Assembly (NCBI GenBank): GCA_963457665.1
Contig: OY735220.1
Span: 33,238,969 to 33,302,968 of the forward strand
Direction of reading: 5' to 3'
Length of the DNA stretch: 64,000 nucleotides
Source of the DNA: Thysanoteuthis rhombus
Taxonomy: Eukaryota; Mollusca; Cephalopoda; Oegopsida; Thysanoteuthidae
Below, piece after piece: positions 26,001-36,736 of the stretch. The translations under genes and the position numbers were made by a program. Under the pieces are notes generated by a model, which was not told where the DNA came from, made no database searches, and saw nothing but the letters and a program-made list of their open reading frames with translations. The stretch's first letter is position 1, and each line of letters opens with the position of its first letter.

Positions 26001-27725
26001 CTATCTATTTAATGACTAGCCGATTCATGTGAGGAAGAAAAAAAAATCGCTGGTATATTTGAATTCATATGAGATGATATTTTTAAGAAAAGAAACTACC
26101 AAACTAGTTTAGGTGGAAGAGTTCATTGTCTTATTAAAAAAATTGTTACTTTTAAGTGAAAGAGTCTATTGTTATGGACAAAGAAACTGAAAAAGTCATA
26201 CTATGTTTTTAATTGTGCGTGGAAAAGGTAACAATCACCTTTTTTTTTATTAAATCAAGTATTGTGTGCCATTATTTTAAATTTTGACGACTATATTCCT
26301 TCAACTTAATCTTTAGTTGCTTTTTATCACACCTTGACTCAGGTTGTTGACCTATGGCAGTGATAAACTGCACACATCAGAGATGAAGGATTATTTTCTA
26401 GTGAGACTCGATCCAGTACAGAAACAAACATGGTGCTGGAGAGATCAAAATGGAGAGTGGGTTCAAGGGTTGGATTTGATCTCTTGAGTTATCAAGATCA
26501 TGTAGCTCAGAGTGTTAAGAGTAGCTGGGCATTTACTGGGTTTCCCGAGGCAGAAAGGACGTTAGATATCATTCTCAAGAAAAGAAGATACAAAAACCAG
26601 CACGTATATCTAATAGTTGAATGATAATAATGATTTTCCAAAATATACATAAGAAAGAGAGTTAGATATCAGATCAAAGTACCGAGAAAGCATGCCAAAG
26701 GGATTTTAAAAATTTTGTATTCTATTCTCCTTTCTTCCCTGTCATTTGGAATATTAACACATCCAAGTTTTTTCAAGGATTACAAAGCAAGGGCGGTGAG
26801 GACATAAAGGATGTATTCTAAGTTTTTTTTAATTGAAGGCAAAATCATAAAAATATAATGGTCATGTGACTTCATTATCTATTCAAAATGGCCGTCATAT
26901 TCTGGATTTCCATTCATATATGAGCAGGAGAGTGAGTAAGTAAGTGTATGGTTTAATTTTTAATTTCATCAAAATAAAAATTGCATCTTTTTTTTTTTTG
27001 TCCTCCTGGTTCTGTAACACTCATTCCCTTATGAAACTTAGAAATCCAATCATTTGCATGTAGGTGCTTTTGATCTTGCCAAGACATGCATTGCTCTATG
27101 TAACCTTATATCACTCTGAAGAGTTGGTGTTGGGTATCCGGGTTAGTAAATCTAGAGAGACAGAGAGATATAAGCTCTGTAATACACTGTTTTGGGCACA
27201 AAATGTAAAGCTCATCTATGGCTTCAATCAACAGAAAGAAAAATATGATAAAAGACAAGCAAAAAATAGACATTTATAGCCGAAAAGTAATTGATAGGCT
27301 GTTAGAAAATAGGAATGAATCACCTGTCGGAAATCTTCTTCAGAATTGTAATCTGTATACTTGATTGAGGTATCCAGGTAATTGCAATCAGCCACAGAAG
27401 CAAATTGTTCCATACTAATGGTTCTTCTCTTTTCTTTCGAGCTGGGGGTGCTACAGTTCAACATAGTTTCATGGTACCATCTCCACGGTTCCTTCCAAAC
27501 AACCCCAGGGTCAACAACCAAAGCATTGAGAATCATCACCAAGGTGGACAGGCCACAGTAAGTGGGTTCATCTTGAGTACGAAACTGGGCAGCTAATTTG
27601 AAGTAACAGTTCATGTGACCAGTGGCCAAAGCTTCTGAAAATATGACTTTGCCTTCTTCTGAGTAGAACGAAATGCATTCTTCCGGAAGAGTCATACGAA
27701 ATAATTCTTTTCTGTCCCCAGACAT
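19770..27725 (-). CDS. PCS1, phytochelatin synthase paralogue with altered catalytic triad (four coding exons)
   Basis: Phytochelatin synthases are papain-like gamma-glutamylcysteine dipeptidyl transpeptidases that build (gamma-Glu-Cys)n-Gly from glutathione for metal binding. Coding exons are 27725-27324, 24767-24545, 22663-22289 and 20059-19770, with phases 0, 1 and 1 at the introns, giving 429 residues. The N-terminal catalytic domain spans about residues 12-225, and a weakly conserved C-terminal domain carries LLLSWPFCC. Using the Arabidopsis PCS1 triad C56-H162-D180, the equivalents here are C57 (in TYCGLS), D163 instead of His (GDIDFSP instead of GxGHFSP), and D181 (in DTARFKYP). Conserved Cys91 and Cys109 equivalents are Ser, and the usual PPHW is PPYW. 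All splice sites and the frame are intact, so this is not an obvious pseudogene. Predicted to be inactive or altered in transpeptidation. Confidence 0.9.
21170..21525 (-). repeat. tRNA-derived SINE
   Basis: The reverse complement of 21480-21515 reads TAGCGTAATGGTTAGCACAT, a tRNA A-box and D-loop, followed by a unique body that runs down to 21170. No terminal duplication identified. Confidence 0.55.
21975..22217 (-). repeat. Repeat family A, copy 2 (partial)
   Basis: Reverse-oriented. The part from AGGTCAGGTTAGTCACTCAAT to the internal GAGCCCCACTCCCAC block is present; the distal half is missing. It starts about 70 bases from PCS1 exon 3. Confidence 0.7.
22289..22663 (-). CDS. PCS1 coding exon 3
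   Basis: Acceptor ATATTCAG, donor AACAATT|GTAAGT. The first two bases complete a Glu codon, then HSRGYIILRRK continues the end of the catalytic domain (Arabidopsis counterpart RRGFMLISR). The rest is helical C-terminal domain sequence (PPDVLSFLQQWMSYLRKE) with a single Cys in NTCFGK. 375 bases, phase 1 on both sides. Confidence 0.9.
23500..23710 (+). repeat. Repeat family B, copy 1
   Basis: GGATCTTTTATCCAAAATATAAAAATA, then CACTTTTTTTGAAA, CTAGATGGTACC, and CATTTGGCTGGTT...GGCCATTTGT. The same order recurs at 44826-45375, where the first block is amplified into a tandem array. Confidence 0.6.
23934..24400 (-). repeat. Repeat family A, copy 3 (near full length)
   Basis: Reverse-oriented, from GTCAACCAAAGCTGTCAGC to TGACTAACCAGACCTG, about 465 bases. 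It lies in PCS1 intron 2, 145 bases from exon 2. Confidence 0.75.
24545..24767 (-). CDS. PCS1 coding exon 2 (catalytic His replaced by Asp)
   Basis: 223 bases, phase 0 in and 1 out, the same length as in PCS2. It encodes DDSFVVASYSRESLQQSG, then DIDFSPVGGYHP, then [14 protein letters not shown]. The codon at 24683-24681 is GAT (Asp163) where the family has the catalytic His. The preceding residue is Ile in place of Gly. Acceptor TTTTTGTAG and donor ACAG|GTTAGT are good. Confidence 0.93.
25140..25680 (-). mobile_element. LINE remnant, reverse transcriptase C-terminal end
   Basis: Read backwards it gives KDKINKVNQMFYITRSTF, then VRPIIEYASSIWSPHTKKD and EILEGLQN, the typical tail of non-LTR reverse transcriptases (LVRPhlEYA..vWsPh). 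Frame shifts and stops interrupt it. Lies in PCS1 intron 1. Confidence 0.75.
26265..26600 (+). repeat. Repeat family D with a tRNA-like head
   Basis: Block TTGACGACTATATTCCTTCAAC...TTTAGTTGCTTTTTATCAC, then GACTCGATCCAGTACAGAA and TGTAGCTCAGAGTGTTAAGAGTAG (A-box-like). A shorter copy lies at 29335-29570 and a degenerate one at 18500-18660. Confidence 0.6.
27324..27725 (-). CDS. PCS1 coding exon 1 (nucleophile Cys57)
   Basis: 134 codons from ATG at 27725. [27 protein letters not shown] and PWRWYHE are family landmarks, and C57 is the predicted nucleophile. The start is chosen because the same position begins the paralogue and metazoan homologues. It lies two bases after a poly-pyrimidine AG acceptor, so a further upstream exon exists. 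The donor is GACAG|GTGATT. From about residue 90 the sequence departs from the family: NCS where DCC is usual, FASVADC where FxCxAxC is usual. Confidence 0.93.
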
Positions 27726-28347
27726 TTCTGAAAAAAAAAAAATAGTAGATGTTAAATCAAGATTGGGTTATCCTTACACATCAGGCACTAAAAAGAATTA
27801 TGTAAATATTGGAAAAAGTTACCTCCCTTCATGGCTATAGATGATATAGACTGAGGGTGACAATAAACTGATTTTTTACACAAATATGCAGTCAAAAAAG
27901 GTTCAAATCTTCACGGAATATGAAAATATTCTACTGCAAATGGATATAGAAATATCAATAAGTATTAGAGAAGATGCAATAGAAATATTTAAAATAATTA
28001 GAGGTATATTGGTTCATTTATTCATTTATTAAATAAAATGACTTTTATGCATCTCCGTAAACAATTTACATTAAAAAAATATGTACTCAGCATTAAAATA
28101 CAAATTAATTCAAGTTGTAAAAATTGTCTACACCACACACTTCTGAAAAATCTCCACCTAAATCTTATTTTTAAAATGAGTTACATCAATGTTAAGTGCG
28201 CTCGAAAAATCATACTTAGGCTCAATTATTTAGTAAATGTTTAAATTTTATTTTGATAATATATTATTTAAAGATCAAAATCATACATTTCATTCATTTT
28301 CATTATCGTCTTAATTTCTGGCCAGTCTGTTGTATAATTATACCTAC

Positions 28348-28456
28348 TGAAAACTTCGAATGAATTTTTGAGCGCATTCAAAATTTCAGCAATAAAGTTA
28401 GCTGGAAATGGACACGGGGAAAATCTAGCCAATTTTTTGCCAGAAAGCAAAGCCAT
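28348..28456 (-). CDS. Possible upstream coding exon of PCS1 (N-terminal extension)
   Basis: ATG at 28456 has A at -3 and G at +4 and opens MALLSGKKLARFSPCPF and 19 further codons before a GTAGGT donor at 28347. Spliced to the acceptor before 27725 it stays in frame (A+AA = Lys, then MSGDRK), adding 37 residues. Composition is basic and amphipathic with no acidic residues until near its end, so a targeting peptide is conceivable. I found no equivalent upstream of PCS2, and known PCS proteins start near MSGDRK. It could instead be a 5' UTR or belong to nothing. Confidence 0.3.
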
Positions 28457-29334
28457 ATTTTCCGAAGTTTAGGTCACTGGTCGCATGTGCTCTTCTCCGT
28501 GGGAATCCAATGTGGCCCCTACTGCACATGTAACGTAAATTGCAATCTATTTAAGAAAGTATAATCACTGTTTCTTTGAGAAGAAAACATCGTTATTAGC
28601 TCGATAGGCATCCCAGCCATGTATAACCAATCAAAACTTAGCTGTGTGTCTTTCTGTCAAGTTACCGCCACTACCACGACTTCGGAACGGCAGCGTGCAC
28701 CCACTCAATTTTCGAAGCATCTTTTTTAAAAACGTATTTTAACGATTTATTATTACCTAATGGTTTAATTTTGGTTACAATAGCATGAAAATAGCATAAA
28801 GTTTTCAATGAAAACGAATTGCGTATAACAGAATGTCTCTCACTTATAGAAAAGCCATCCTGAATGCTGATTCCATAATTTGATTTATAAAAAAAAAAAA
28901 ATAAATAAACGTAAAATTGAAAGTTTATCACAAAATTCTTTTTATGAGTCTTTTTAAAAACGTATAGCAACAATCAAAGATCTTCTTCTTGAGAAATTTA
29001 ATTATGGTTATAATTGCAAGTAAGTTGCACATGCCAAAATATTTATAGAAAAAAACTCTAGTTGGCATTACTGTTAGCAGGTAATGGTAAAACCATCATT
29101 GACCATAGTAGACAAATATTTCCCAACTAAGAAGCACCATTTCCGATCACTAACAATCCGTTGCTGCTCTATTGTTTTATGCGTGCCCCGATTACCCAAA
29201 TTAGTGTTGCGTAAAATCGCAATAACTTTCTTACTAATTACAGTAGATCAAAGATTTGGGTGCCATTGGAAAGCTCTTTCAGGGGATACCAAGTTTCAAT
29301 GAAATGATTTAATTTGAATTTTTCAGCCATATAT

Positions 29335-29830
29335 CTACATTAGGTATTGTGAGACTTTATTTAAAATGTTGACGACTATTTTCCTTCAACTTAATCTTTA
29401 GTTGCTTTTAATCACAACTTAACTCGACCTATGACAGTGGGTAAACTTCATAAATCAGAAATGAAGAATAATCTTGTAAGACTCGATCCAGTACAGAAAC
29501 AAACATGGTGCTGGAGAGATCAAAATGGAGAGTTTCCCCGAGGCAGAAAGACTGTGAGATATTAATTTAGATGTCTCTAATACAAGGATGGTAATGTATT
29601 TGGTATTTGTGACTTTGGCCTGTTTCTTAGTGTTACACAAAGAATAGCAACAAAAAAAGCTTGTGCTTAAAAATCTCAAATTTGAAGAAATATTTCTTAA
29701 ACTGCAACAACAATTGAAGAAATATTGATAAGTATCAGGAAAGATGCAATAGAAACATTTAAAATAATTAATAGGTATATTGGTTCATCTCCGTAAACAA
29801 TTTACATTTTAAAAAATATGTATGTATTCA
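29335..29830 (+). repeat. Mosaic repeat: D block, LINE tail piece, and a block shared with 27945-28090
   Basis: 29335-29570 matches 26265-26600 with an internal gap. 29575-29640 (GTAATGTATTTGGTATTTGTGAC) matches 25190-25230. 29720-29825 (GATGCAATAGAAACATTTAAAATAATTA) matches 27960-28085. Confidence 0.6.
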
Positions 29831-30159
29831 GACACTTTCCATTTATTTATTTTCCCCCAAGTCTTTCTAAATATTCCAGCTGATAACTCCTCAAATTGCC
29901 CTAATTTATTTTCTATCCCATATGATCTAAATTTATTGAATTTGTTTTTTTTAAAAAGTATTTATACAGAAATTATCCCAGTTGATACAATATTCAACAA
30001 AATAAAAGGCAATGCATAAACAATAGTTAATTGAATTACGACTTAAACAGAAAACAAAAGAGTGAATAACTTTAAAAAAAACAAAAAAAAAACAAGTATA
30101 AATTTATATATACCTTTTCAATAAAATAACTGTTGTGCCCCTTATACTTTTAGTTAGGA

Positions 30160-31060
30160 ATTGAGTACGAAACTCATCTTTTAGCTTGATATCCAAAACG
30201 TCACTTCCTCTGATGACCCCTATAAAACCCCTGGACGCACATGGTCCAATGCTCATTGGCACCAGCACCCCTAGCTGGTTACGCTTCTAGCCCTAGCCTC
30301 TGCAGCCGGTCATTCTGTCTCTTTCCTTCTCCCCGGTCCAATCCTCACTGGCGCCAGTATTCGTAGCTGGCCATGCCTTTGACCCCGGTCTTTGCAGCCG
30401 GCCACACTCTTTCTTTCTCCCTAAGATCGTTGTCGTTTCGCCCACCCACTGGCCGATCCGATCTTAACCACCATCCTCACTTCGGGAAACATGCATGGAT
30501 AAAACTCCATGTTCTATGTCTTACATAGTCTGTTCGTCGAGAATCTAACGGCGTCAGAGAATAGCCCCCAAGTTAACTCACTTGATAGTAATGCTCACAT
30601 ACTGATCCCGTTATCCACGGATTATCTTGGAGCTATCCAACCATACGGAATCCACGCGTTCACACAACCCTGCTCCAACTTCGACGCCAGTACTATCAAG
30701 ACAAGAAAGCTCCCACCTTTCACAATCTCTTCTCTTAACATTACTTCTCACGATCGATCGTATTTATGTTATCCTTACATGTACCTCATCTTTATTCTTT
30801 TATTTAACGCACGTCTCTTGTCTGGCCATAATTCTTGTATTTGTTCATTCCACTTTTTTTTCATCAATGCGTGTCCAACTTCATACTCGGTGCACATTCA
30901 ATTCTCTTCAATAACAGGGCCGGTGCGCTACGCATCAACCCACGAGGACCAAATTCCTTCGTCCCTCAAACATCCATCGCTGTTTGGATTCAACAAAAGA
31001 CAATTAGCGCGAAACAACTTTAAACATGGATGATGTGCATCATTGCATTCAGCCCCTAAA
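30160..31060 (+). other. GC-richer block with a TATA-like box and a tandem duplication
   Basis: Composition differs from all neighbours. CCCCTATAAAACCCC at about 30218 looks like a TATA box. A unit beginning GGTCCAATGCTCATTGGC (30243-30334) is repeated as GGTCCAATCCTCACTGGC (30335-30420). It may be a promoter region or a solo long terminal repeat of a retroelement fossil; I could not define ends or target-site duplications. Confidence 0.4.
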
Positions 31061-34000
31061 TTTCTGTTTTTCAACGTTAAATTTTACAGTTCTGTTTCAA
31101 AAAAGAATGAGAGAGAGACGATTTTCATGTTCAATTTCATTTTGTTGTGCACCGGGGTTTTTCGGGTTTACCTCTAGTAAATTTTAAATATAAAAAAAAC
31201 AACAACAAACGAACAACCCCCTGAAAATAGCCTATAAAAAAAACTATCGGAATGCCCCTAAAGCGTCCTTCAGTTCAAGATCAAAATGTATCTGTTTCAC
31301 TCACCTCAAAACGAAACTATAGCTCAAGTTCACGTTTTCAATTTTGAACGTTACTGATTCGATGTATTTTGTGAACTATGCAGAGAAGGTGGTTCAGGCG
31401 TGTAAGTTGTTATGTTCTTCACCTTTGCTCACGCGATATGAAAAACATTGCACAAATAAAACAAGAACCGTAAGTTCAATGATGCGTTCACCATCCGTAG
31501 TAGTTGTTGCAGTAATTGGAAGAGAACGAAAAGCAAGTAGTCTTTCTTTGAGTCAATTGTAAAATATTGCAATATGGAAATATTCTGCAAGTATTATTTT
31601 CAATATAAATCGTAAATAGCCATTTTGGGAGTGTGTCTTTGTAATTTTTGGCTTTTATGTGAAGCTTTGATATTCTATTGTGACACCATTAGCAGTTGAT
31701 AAAAAAAATTGATTGGAATAGATATTACACCTTTAAACGATATCACATCTCTTCCTATTTCTGTTGTTCAACATAACTGGGACCGAACGACTGGAAGGCG
31801 TCTTATAGAAATGTATGGACATATCTGATTATATATAAGAGAATCAATGAAATAAAAACAATTGAAAAAATGATAACTTTGAAATTGAAAAAAGGGATGC
31901 TCTGTGACGTAATTTTCATGTTTATTTTTTTTATATTCAAGATCGAGAGAGAGGGGTGAGAAGAAAGAGAGTCGAAGAAAGAGACAAAGAGATAGATTTT
32001 TACTTAAAATTCAAGCTAAAATCAAGCAAAACTCACTAATCTTTGGACAGATCATATATAGACACAACTGCAACGTTTACACACCACTTTTAACATCCCA
32101 TACTTCTTTGAACATCAGCCTTTGATTTTTTTTCTACTAGTGTAAAGAGAGGGTGGCGTCAATTCACCTTTCAAAAACGAATTAAATCACTCATTATCCG
32201 ATTTCCGTCTATCTATTTTATTCATTCTTATTTTTCACGCCAATTCCATCCACCTTTATAAAACGCAATTTTCGTAACTGAACTCCAATTATTTCTGAAA
32301 AGTAACGAAATAATCGATATAGTTTATCATCAACCAATAACTTTGTAATGCTCTTTTCTTCTGAACATATAAACCGTTTTTTTTCTTTTTTCTTCGCCCA
32401 CATATTAACAGCGAATGGATTAGTTTTAGTCATCCATTTCAAGATAAAATCCCTTGTCCATAGCAGGATAATAAATGGCAAATTATCCATTGCTAGATAA
32501 AGGCCCTGATTCATAGATAGAACTGATAGAACTGAATTGCCATCAATCATAATAAAGCGCAAATTTTATCGGAGGTTTCCTTGGATAGTTCATTGCAAGT
32601 TGGTTTCCAGTCGGTATCGCCTCCGTTTCCCAGCGTGACGCCATTCGTTAATTTAAAAAAGAGCTTATATTTTCCGTGAACAATATCTCTAATATTGCCA
32701 GCCTTTAAAACTTATTCCAATGCGAACAAACGCAGGGACCGTCCGGAACAAATGGTTGTTTTTAAAGCTTTTAATCTAGTAGTGAGTTAGTTCTTCTTAG
32801 GGTGCTCAATTTAAACTATGCCTAAGTATCAATCATTATCTTGTAACATATAAATGCTTGCTTTTGATTTTTTGACAGAACTTTTGTGACTGCTCAGCAG
32901 ATGTAACATGGAAATTGAAAGACTTTTGGTAGCAGCGAGATTTTTTCCAATGTTGAAAATATGAACGTTTTATTATAACTAAGGATGAAATTTTCAATTG
33001 ACTAGACAGATGGGATACAGAAAATTCGAAGACTTTGAACCATCCATATTTAATCTATTAGGTTGGTGCAAAAATAATTGCAGTGTTTCACCATCAATTT
33101 TACATCAGTATATCTGAGCTTTGAAATTATGATTATTACTTAAAATAAGAACCTCCCAGAATCTACACACTTCGCCAACCAGAAACAAGTCCATTTATTC
33201 GGGTAGCATAGAACTCTGAGGCCCTAGAACCAATAAATTCTTCGAAGTATTCGTTAAAAACCTTCCATCACTGGAAGTGGCCGAAATGCTTGAATAAGTA
33301 ATAGACGCGCGACATTCAAGCTTTGTGGCTTTTACATTTTGCTACATAAGTCGAACAACTGTTGAATGGTGTACGTTCAGTTCCTCTGCAGCCTCTCGAG
33401 TTAATATGCCTGTGTCCACCTCATACATAGTCCTCTAAACAGAAAAATGGTGAGAAAAAAACCTTAACCAACTGGAACAAATAGAGCGAAATTCATACTT
33501 TGAAATATTTGAATGATACAGTAAAATCACTGTTTGACGGAGTAGAAGGTTACTGATTGTTGTCCGTTAAATCGAGTGTTACCTGAGAAAAGGCATTTTC
33601 ACTTTTTTTTTACTCTTTTAAATGCCGAAAAAAAAAATTATCACTGTTCGGAAGCGAGACAAAATCGCTATTTCTTTCATTTGAAAATATCTATAAACAG
33701 AATCGTTTTACAAAAAATAAATTTCACGCAATAAAAATGTTATCTATTTTGCTTTTTATTTTTCATTTGAAAACATTTCACAAAAATTGAAAGAATTTAG
33801 TTTATGTTCATATTACATACAGTTCAGAAGCGATCTAATTTCAAAAATCATCAAATGGAGGATCACAAACCCAATATGTAGGATTTTATTATGTTGAGTT
33901 GAAGTGAATTTATGCCGAAAATACTGAACAATGCTTTTTCGTTCCTGAGGTTAGGTTCATTAGTAAAAAAAGTGGGAAAACAGACAGGTTTCGATTAAGC

Positions 34001-34405
34001 AAACGAGAGTGAAAAAGTATGAGAGAATGGTCTCATTTATTTATATTTTTCACAATATAAGGGTCCAGCTAAGTCGATATCAATTTTGGTAATTGAACAA
34101 TAACACGGAGTCTCGTTAAAACTGACACTAGATTTTAGTTATACATACAATGTAAATTGATCTTAAACTTCAGAGCCAAGTCACTTGCTTCCCATTTATA
34201 ATGATTACTTTTGTCAGAAACGAAAAATTTCTAGAAGAAGCGAATATCAGATGAGGTCAAAGCAGTCTCGATTACAGGAAAAATATTTTTCATAATTTCT
34301 TATTTACGTTTGCTTGACCGAATTTTAGCCAAAATAACTTAAACATAATTTAAATTTAAAAAGAAAACGTTATAGATTTATTTCTTCTTTCAATAATCAT
34401 GATCA

Positions 34406-34630
34406 CTACAGTTTTCCAAATCTTGAAATCAAACTGGTGACAGCCACTCTCATTTTCTGTTGCACGCCAATTTTTTTTATCACAGCTACGACCAAAAATC
34501 CAGCTTTGCAAAGATAAGTTTTAGCAAATGGAATTAGTCTTTGTCGAGCTTTAGCCTTTAGCAGACGATATTTATCTTTCAATGATATCCAAAATTCAGT
34601 CAATTCCAAGTTCGAAAAATTATTTTTCAA
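34406..34630 (-). mobile_element. hAT-type transposase C-terminal fragment
   Basis: The open frame ends with LELTEFWISLKDKYRLLKAK, then LIPFAKTYLCKAGF and RVAVTSLISRFGKL. This is the dimerisation tail of hAT transposases and domesticated ZBED/SCAND3 proteins (FW..v...YP.L...A...L.PFatTYLCE.gFS). The frame continues upstream to 34903 but without recognisable similarity. The usual Glu after YLC is Lys. Probably a transposon relic, not a host gene. Confidence 0.6.
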
Positions 34631-35334
34631 TGTATTGTCGTATACGTATGATGGTTCCTGTATTATGTGAAGGAGAGAAGTAATTGCAGTCTGATTGTAT
34701 GTAACAACGGGATAGTGTAATTGTTGAGGACAAAATAATTTGTCTCCGCGTACTTCGTCTTTACCGCCACATGCTGACGTTGCAATAAGTGTTGATGAAG
34801 GAAGGTAGTTGATAATCGCTATGACAGAAGGAAGAATATGCGTGGCGATTATGGATATGAACGCGGAGATTAAACATAGTTCGTAATCGTAATTAAGACA
34901 CACGAATGTTTAGACAAACAAATAGGATGTACATTTAATAATGAGACATTTGCAACAATACATACAAGGCTGAAAAAAAAACTTAAACATTAATGAGATC
35001 AATCGTGATAGAAGAGGCATGTTGAGATTAGATTACGACATAGAATCTTTATAGGGAAGGAGAGAGTTTGTTATTAAGTTATTAAAGGAAATTAGATTCA
35101 TCATAGAATGGGTATATAGTGTAAACTTGTCGTTAGGTAGAAGAGGAAGATAGAAGATGACGTCTAAGCGAAAAGTAGAAGCTCTGTGCAAAGTAGTCGA
35201 GATGTGCAACAAGGGGCCATTCTCAGACGCTGAAAACACACGACGGAAAGACTATTCAAGTCAGAGAAAACACATGGGAGTTAACCCGTGTGCACTTCCT
35301 GAAGTAAGGAAAATTAGAAAGAAGATAACGTGAT

Positions 35335-35515
35335 TGCAGGGGACACAGCGCCCTGAGGCAGCACTGTTCCATTGCACTTAACGGAACCGGCCGGGCTCGT
35401 GCCTGACGCTTTCGTGGCGGCGATTGCTTTGATTGTGTCGGCTGGAGCTATTTTTCAAGGGTTGCTCCTATTTTCCCCACGTAAAGCCCCGACCTTGTGT
35501 CACATTTTGCTATGG
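35335..35515. other. GC-rich island of unknown nature
   Basis: About 180 bases rich in GC and CpG (for example GGAACCGGCCGGGCTCGTG) within AT-rich DNA. No open frame, no match I recognise to small nuclear RNAs, tRNAs or rRNA. Confidence 0.35.
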
Positions 35516-35689
35516 TGGGAGAGTAAATAAATAGCACGTTGCAATGGATTTTCTCTAAGTGGTATTTCAATTAACTTGGAAGCATGCACTCTTGTGCTCA
35601 AACTTTAAAACACATTAGACTCTCTTCATCGTTGATATAGGTGGAAGTGAATCCAAAGCCTACATGAACTAACATCATACTGACAATAG

Positions 35690-35800
35690 TTTCGAGGACG
35701 GTCACGATTGAACTCGTCCTTATAGTTTGTGTTAATACCACAACCTTTCGACCGATTCATCCTACGACCTTCTTCAGGTGTATTATCCAAATCTGTTTAC
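35690..35800 (-). repeat. Retroelement/SINE piece with hammerhead-like core
   Basis: On the minus strand CTGAAGA (35777-35771) is followed 21 bases later by GAAA (35749-35746). GGTCG and CGGTC between them can pair with G-U pairs. See the similar segment at 49833-49864. Confidence 0.4.
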
Positions 35801-36661
35801 CACCATCATATTTGGATATCATACTTTAAGAAAACCGTAGAATGAATTAGTCGACACGTTGTGTTTATAACACAAACAACAAGAGGGAGTTCGAAATCTT
35901 CCGAAAACTCATTGAACCGTATTTTTCGCCTTTCCATGTCTCTGCCTCGGGTTTGCGTTGTATCATAACCTTTACGTTTAATAATGTTGTTTGATAAAAG
36001 CCTGTTCATTTGCACGAAAGACCTACAACCTGAAAATACTTGAATTAGATTTTTTTTAAATCAATTCATATAAAATTACCAGTGAACTTATTAATTTTCA
36101 TCAAAACACTTACTTTAAATTAATTTCTTGATCACACAACCGTACATTGGAATCGATCTTCAATGTGGCTGCGAGGAATCTACAGATGATGTTGAACACA
36201 ATTTAAATCAATCCAGAATATCAATCCTTGTCAAGAAAGAACGCCAACAAGTTGTGTAGTGCAAGACCAGATGTGCCAATTCCGGTGCGATGTGTTGACT
36301 GGAGCACACATTGTAATGATGAGGTGGGTGTTAAATAAAAGGGACAGAGAATCTTGTGGAAAATCGTACGAATACGTCAGTAAAATGTGACCTAGTGAGG
36401 TTCAAATGAGTAGCAAGGCCTTCGACAGGGAATGGTGAAAGGGTGAACAGTTGAGATTAAGCTCATTGGATAGTAGTAAGGACATGAATATAACGGAACT
36501 ACGTAAAAGTATCGGAAATGAGAAATGAAAGCCAAACTATATGCTGGTTGTGTGAGAAGAGGCAAAAGAAAGGATTAATTTTAGGTTTTAGGTTAATCAA
36601 TAAATGACCGAACCTCGGCGCCCACTTTGGAAACATCTACCTTACCAGCCTTCATTTGCTA

Positions 36662-36664
<3 letters not shown>

Positions 36665-36732
<68 letters not shown>
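36665..36732. repeat. (TA)n microsatellite
   Basis: Uninterrupted alternating TA of almost 70 bases. Confidence 0.95.

Positions 36733-36736
<4 letters not shown>

Larger units (their letters stand above)
28457..33057. other. Stretch upstream of PCS1
   Basis: Contains repeat D copy 2 and a mosaic at 29335-29830, a GC-richer block at 30160-31060, and otherwise AT-rich sequence with homopolymers. Open frames at 30509-31033 and 32218-32562 have no recognisable family and no splice context I trust. Confidence 0.5.

Noticed and set aside
30509-31033. 174-codon open frame as a gene
   Set aside because: No recognisable domain, Ser/Thr/Phe-rich from CT-rich DNA, three overlapping frames open; treated as noncoding.
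32218-32562. 114-codon minus-strand frame as a gene
   Set aside because: Contains internally similar pieces and no splice or family support.
35335-35515. Spliceosomal U1, U4 or U12 RNA gene
   Set aside because: A few words resemble U1 and U12 (CCATTGCACT, GTAAGGAAAAT) but order and structure do not fit.
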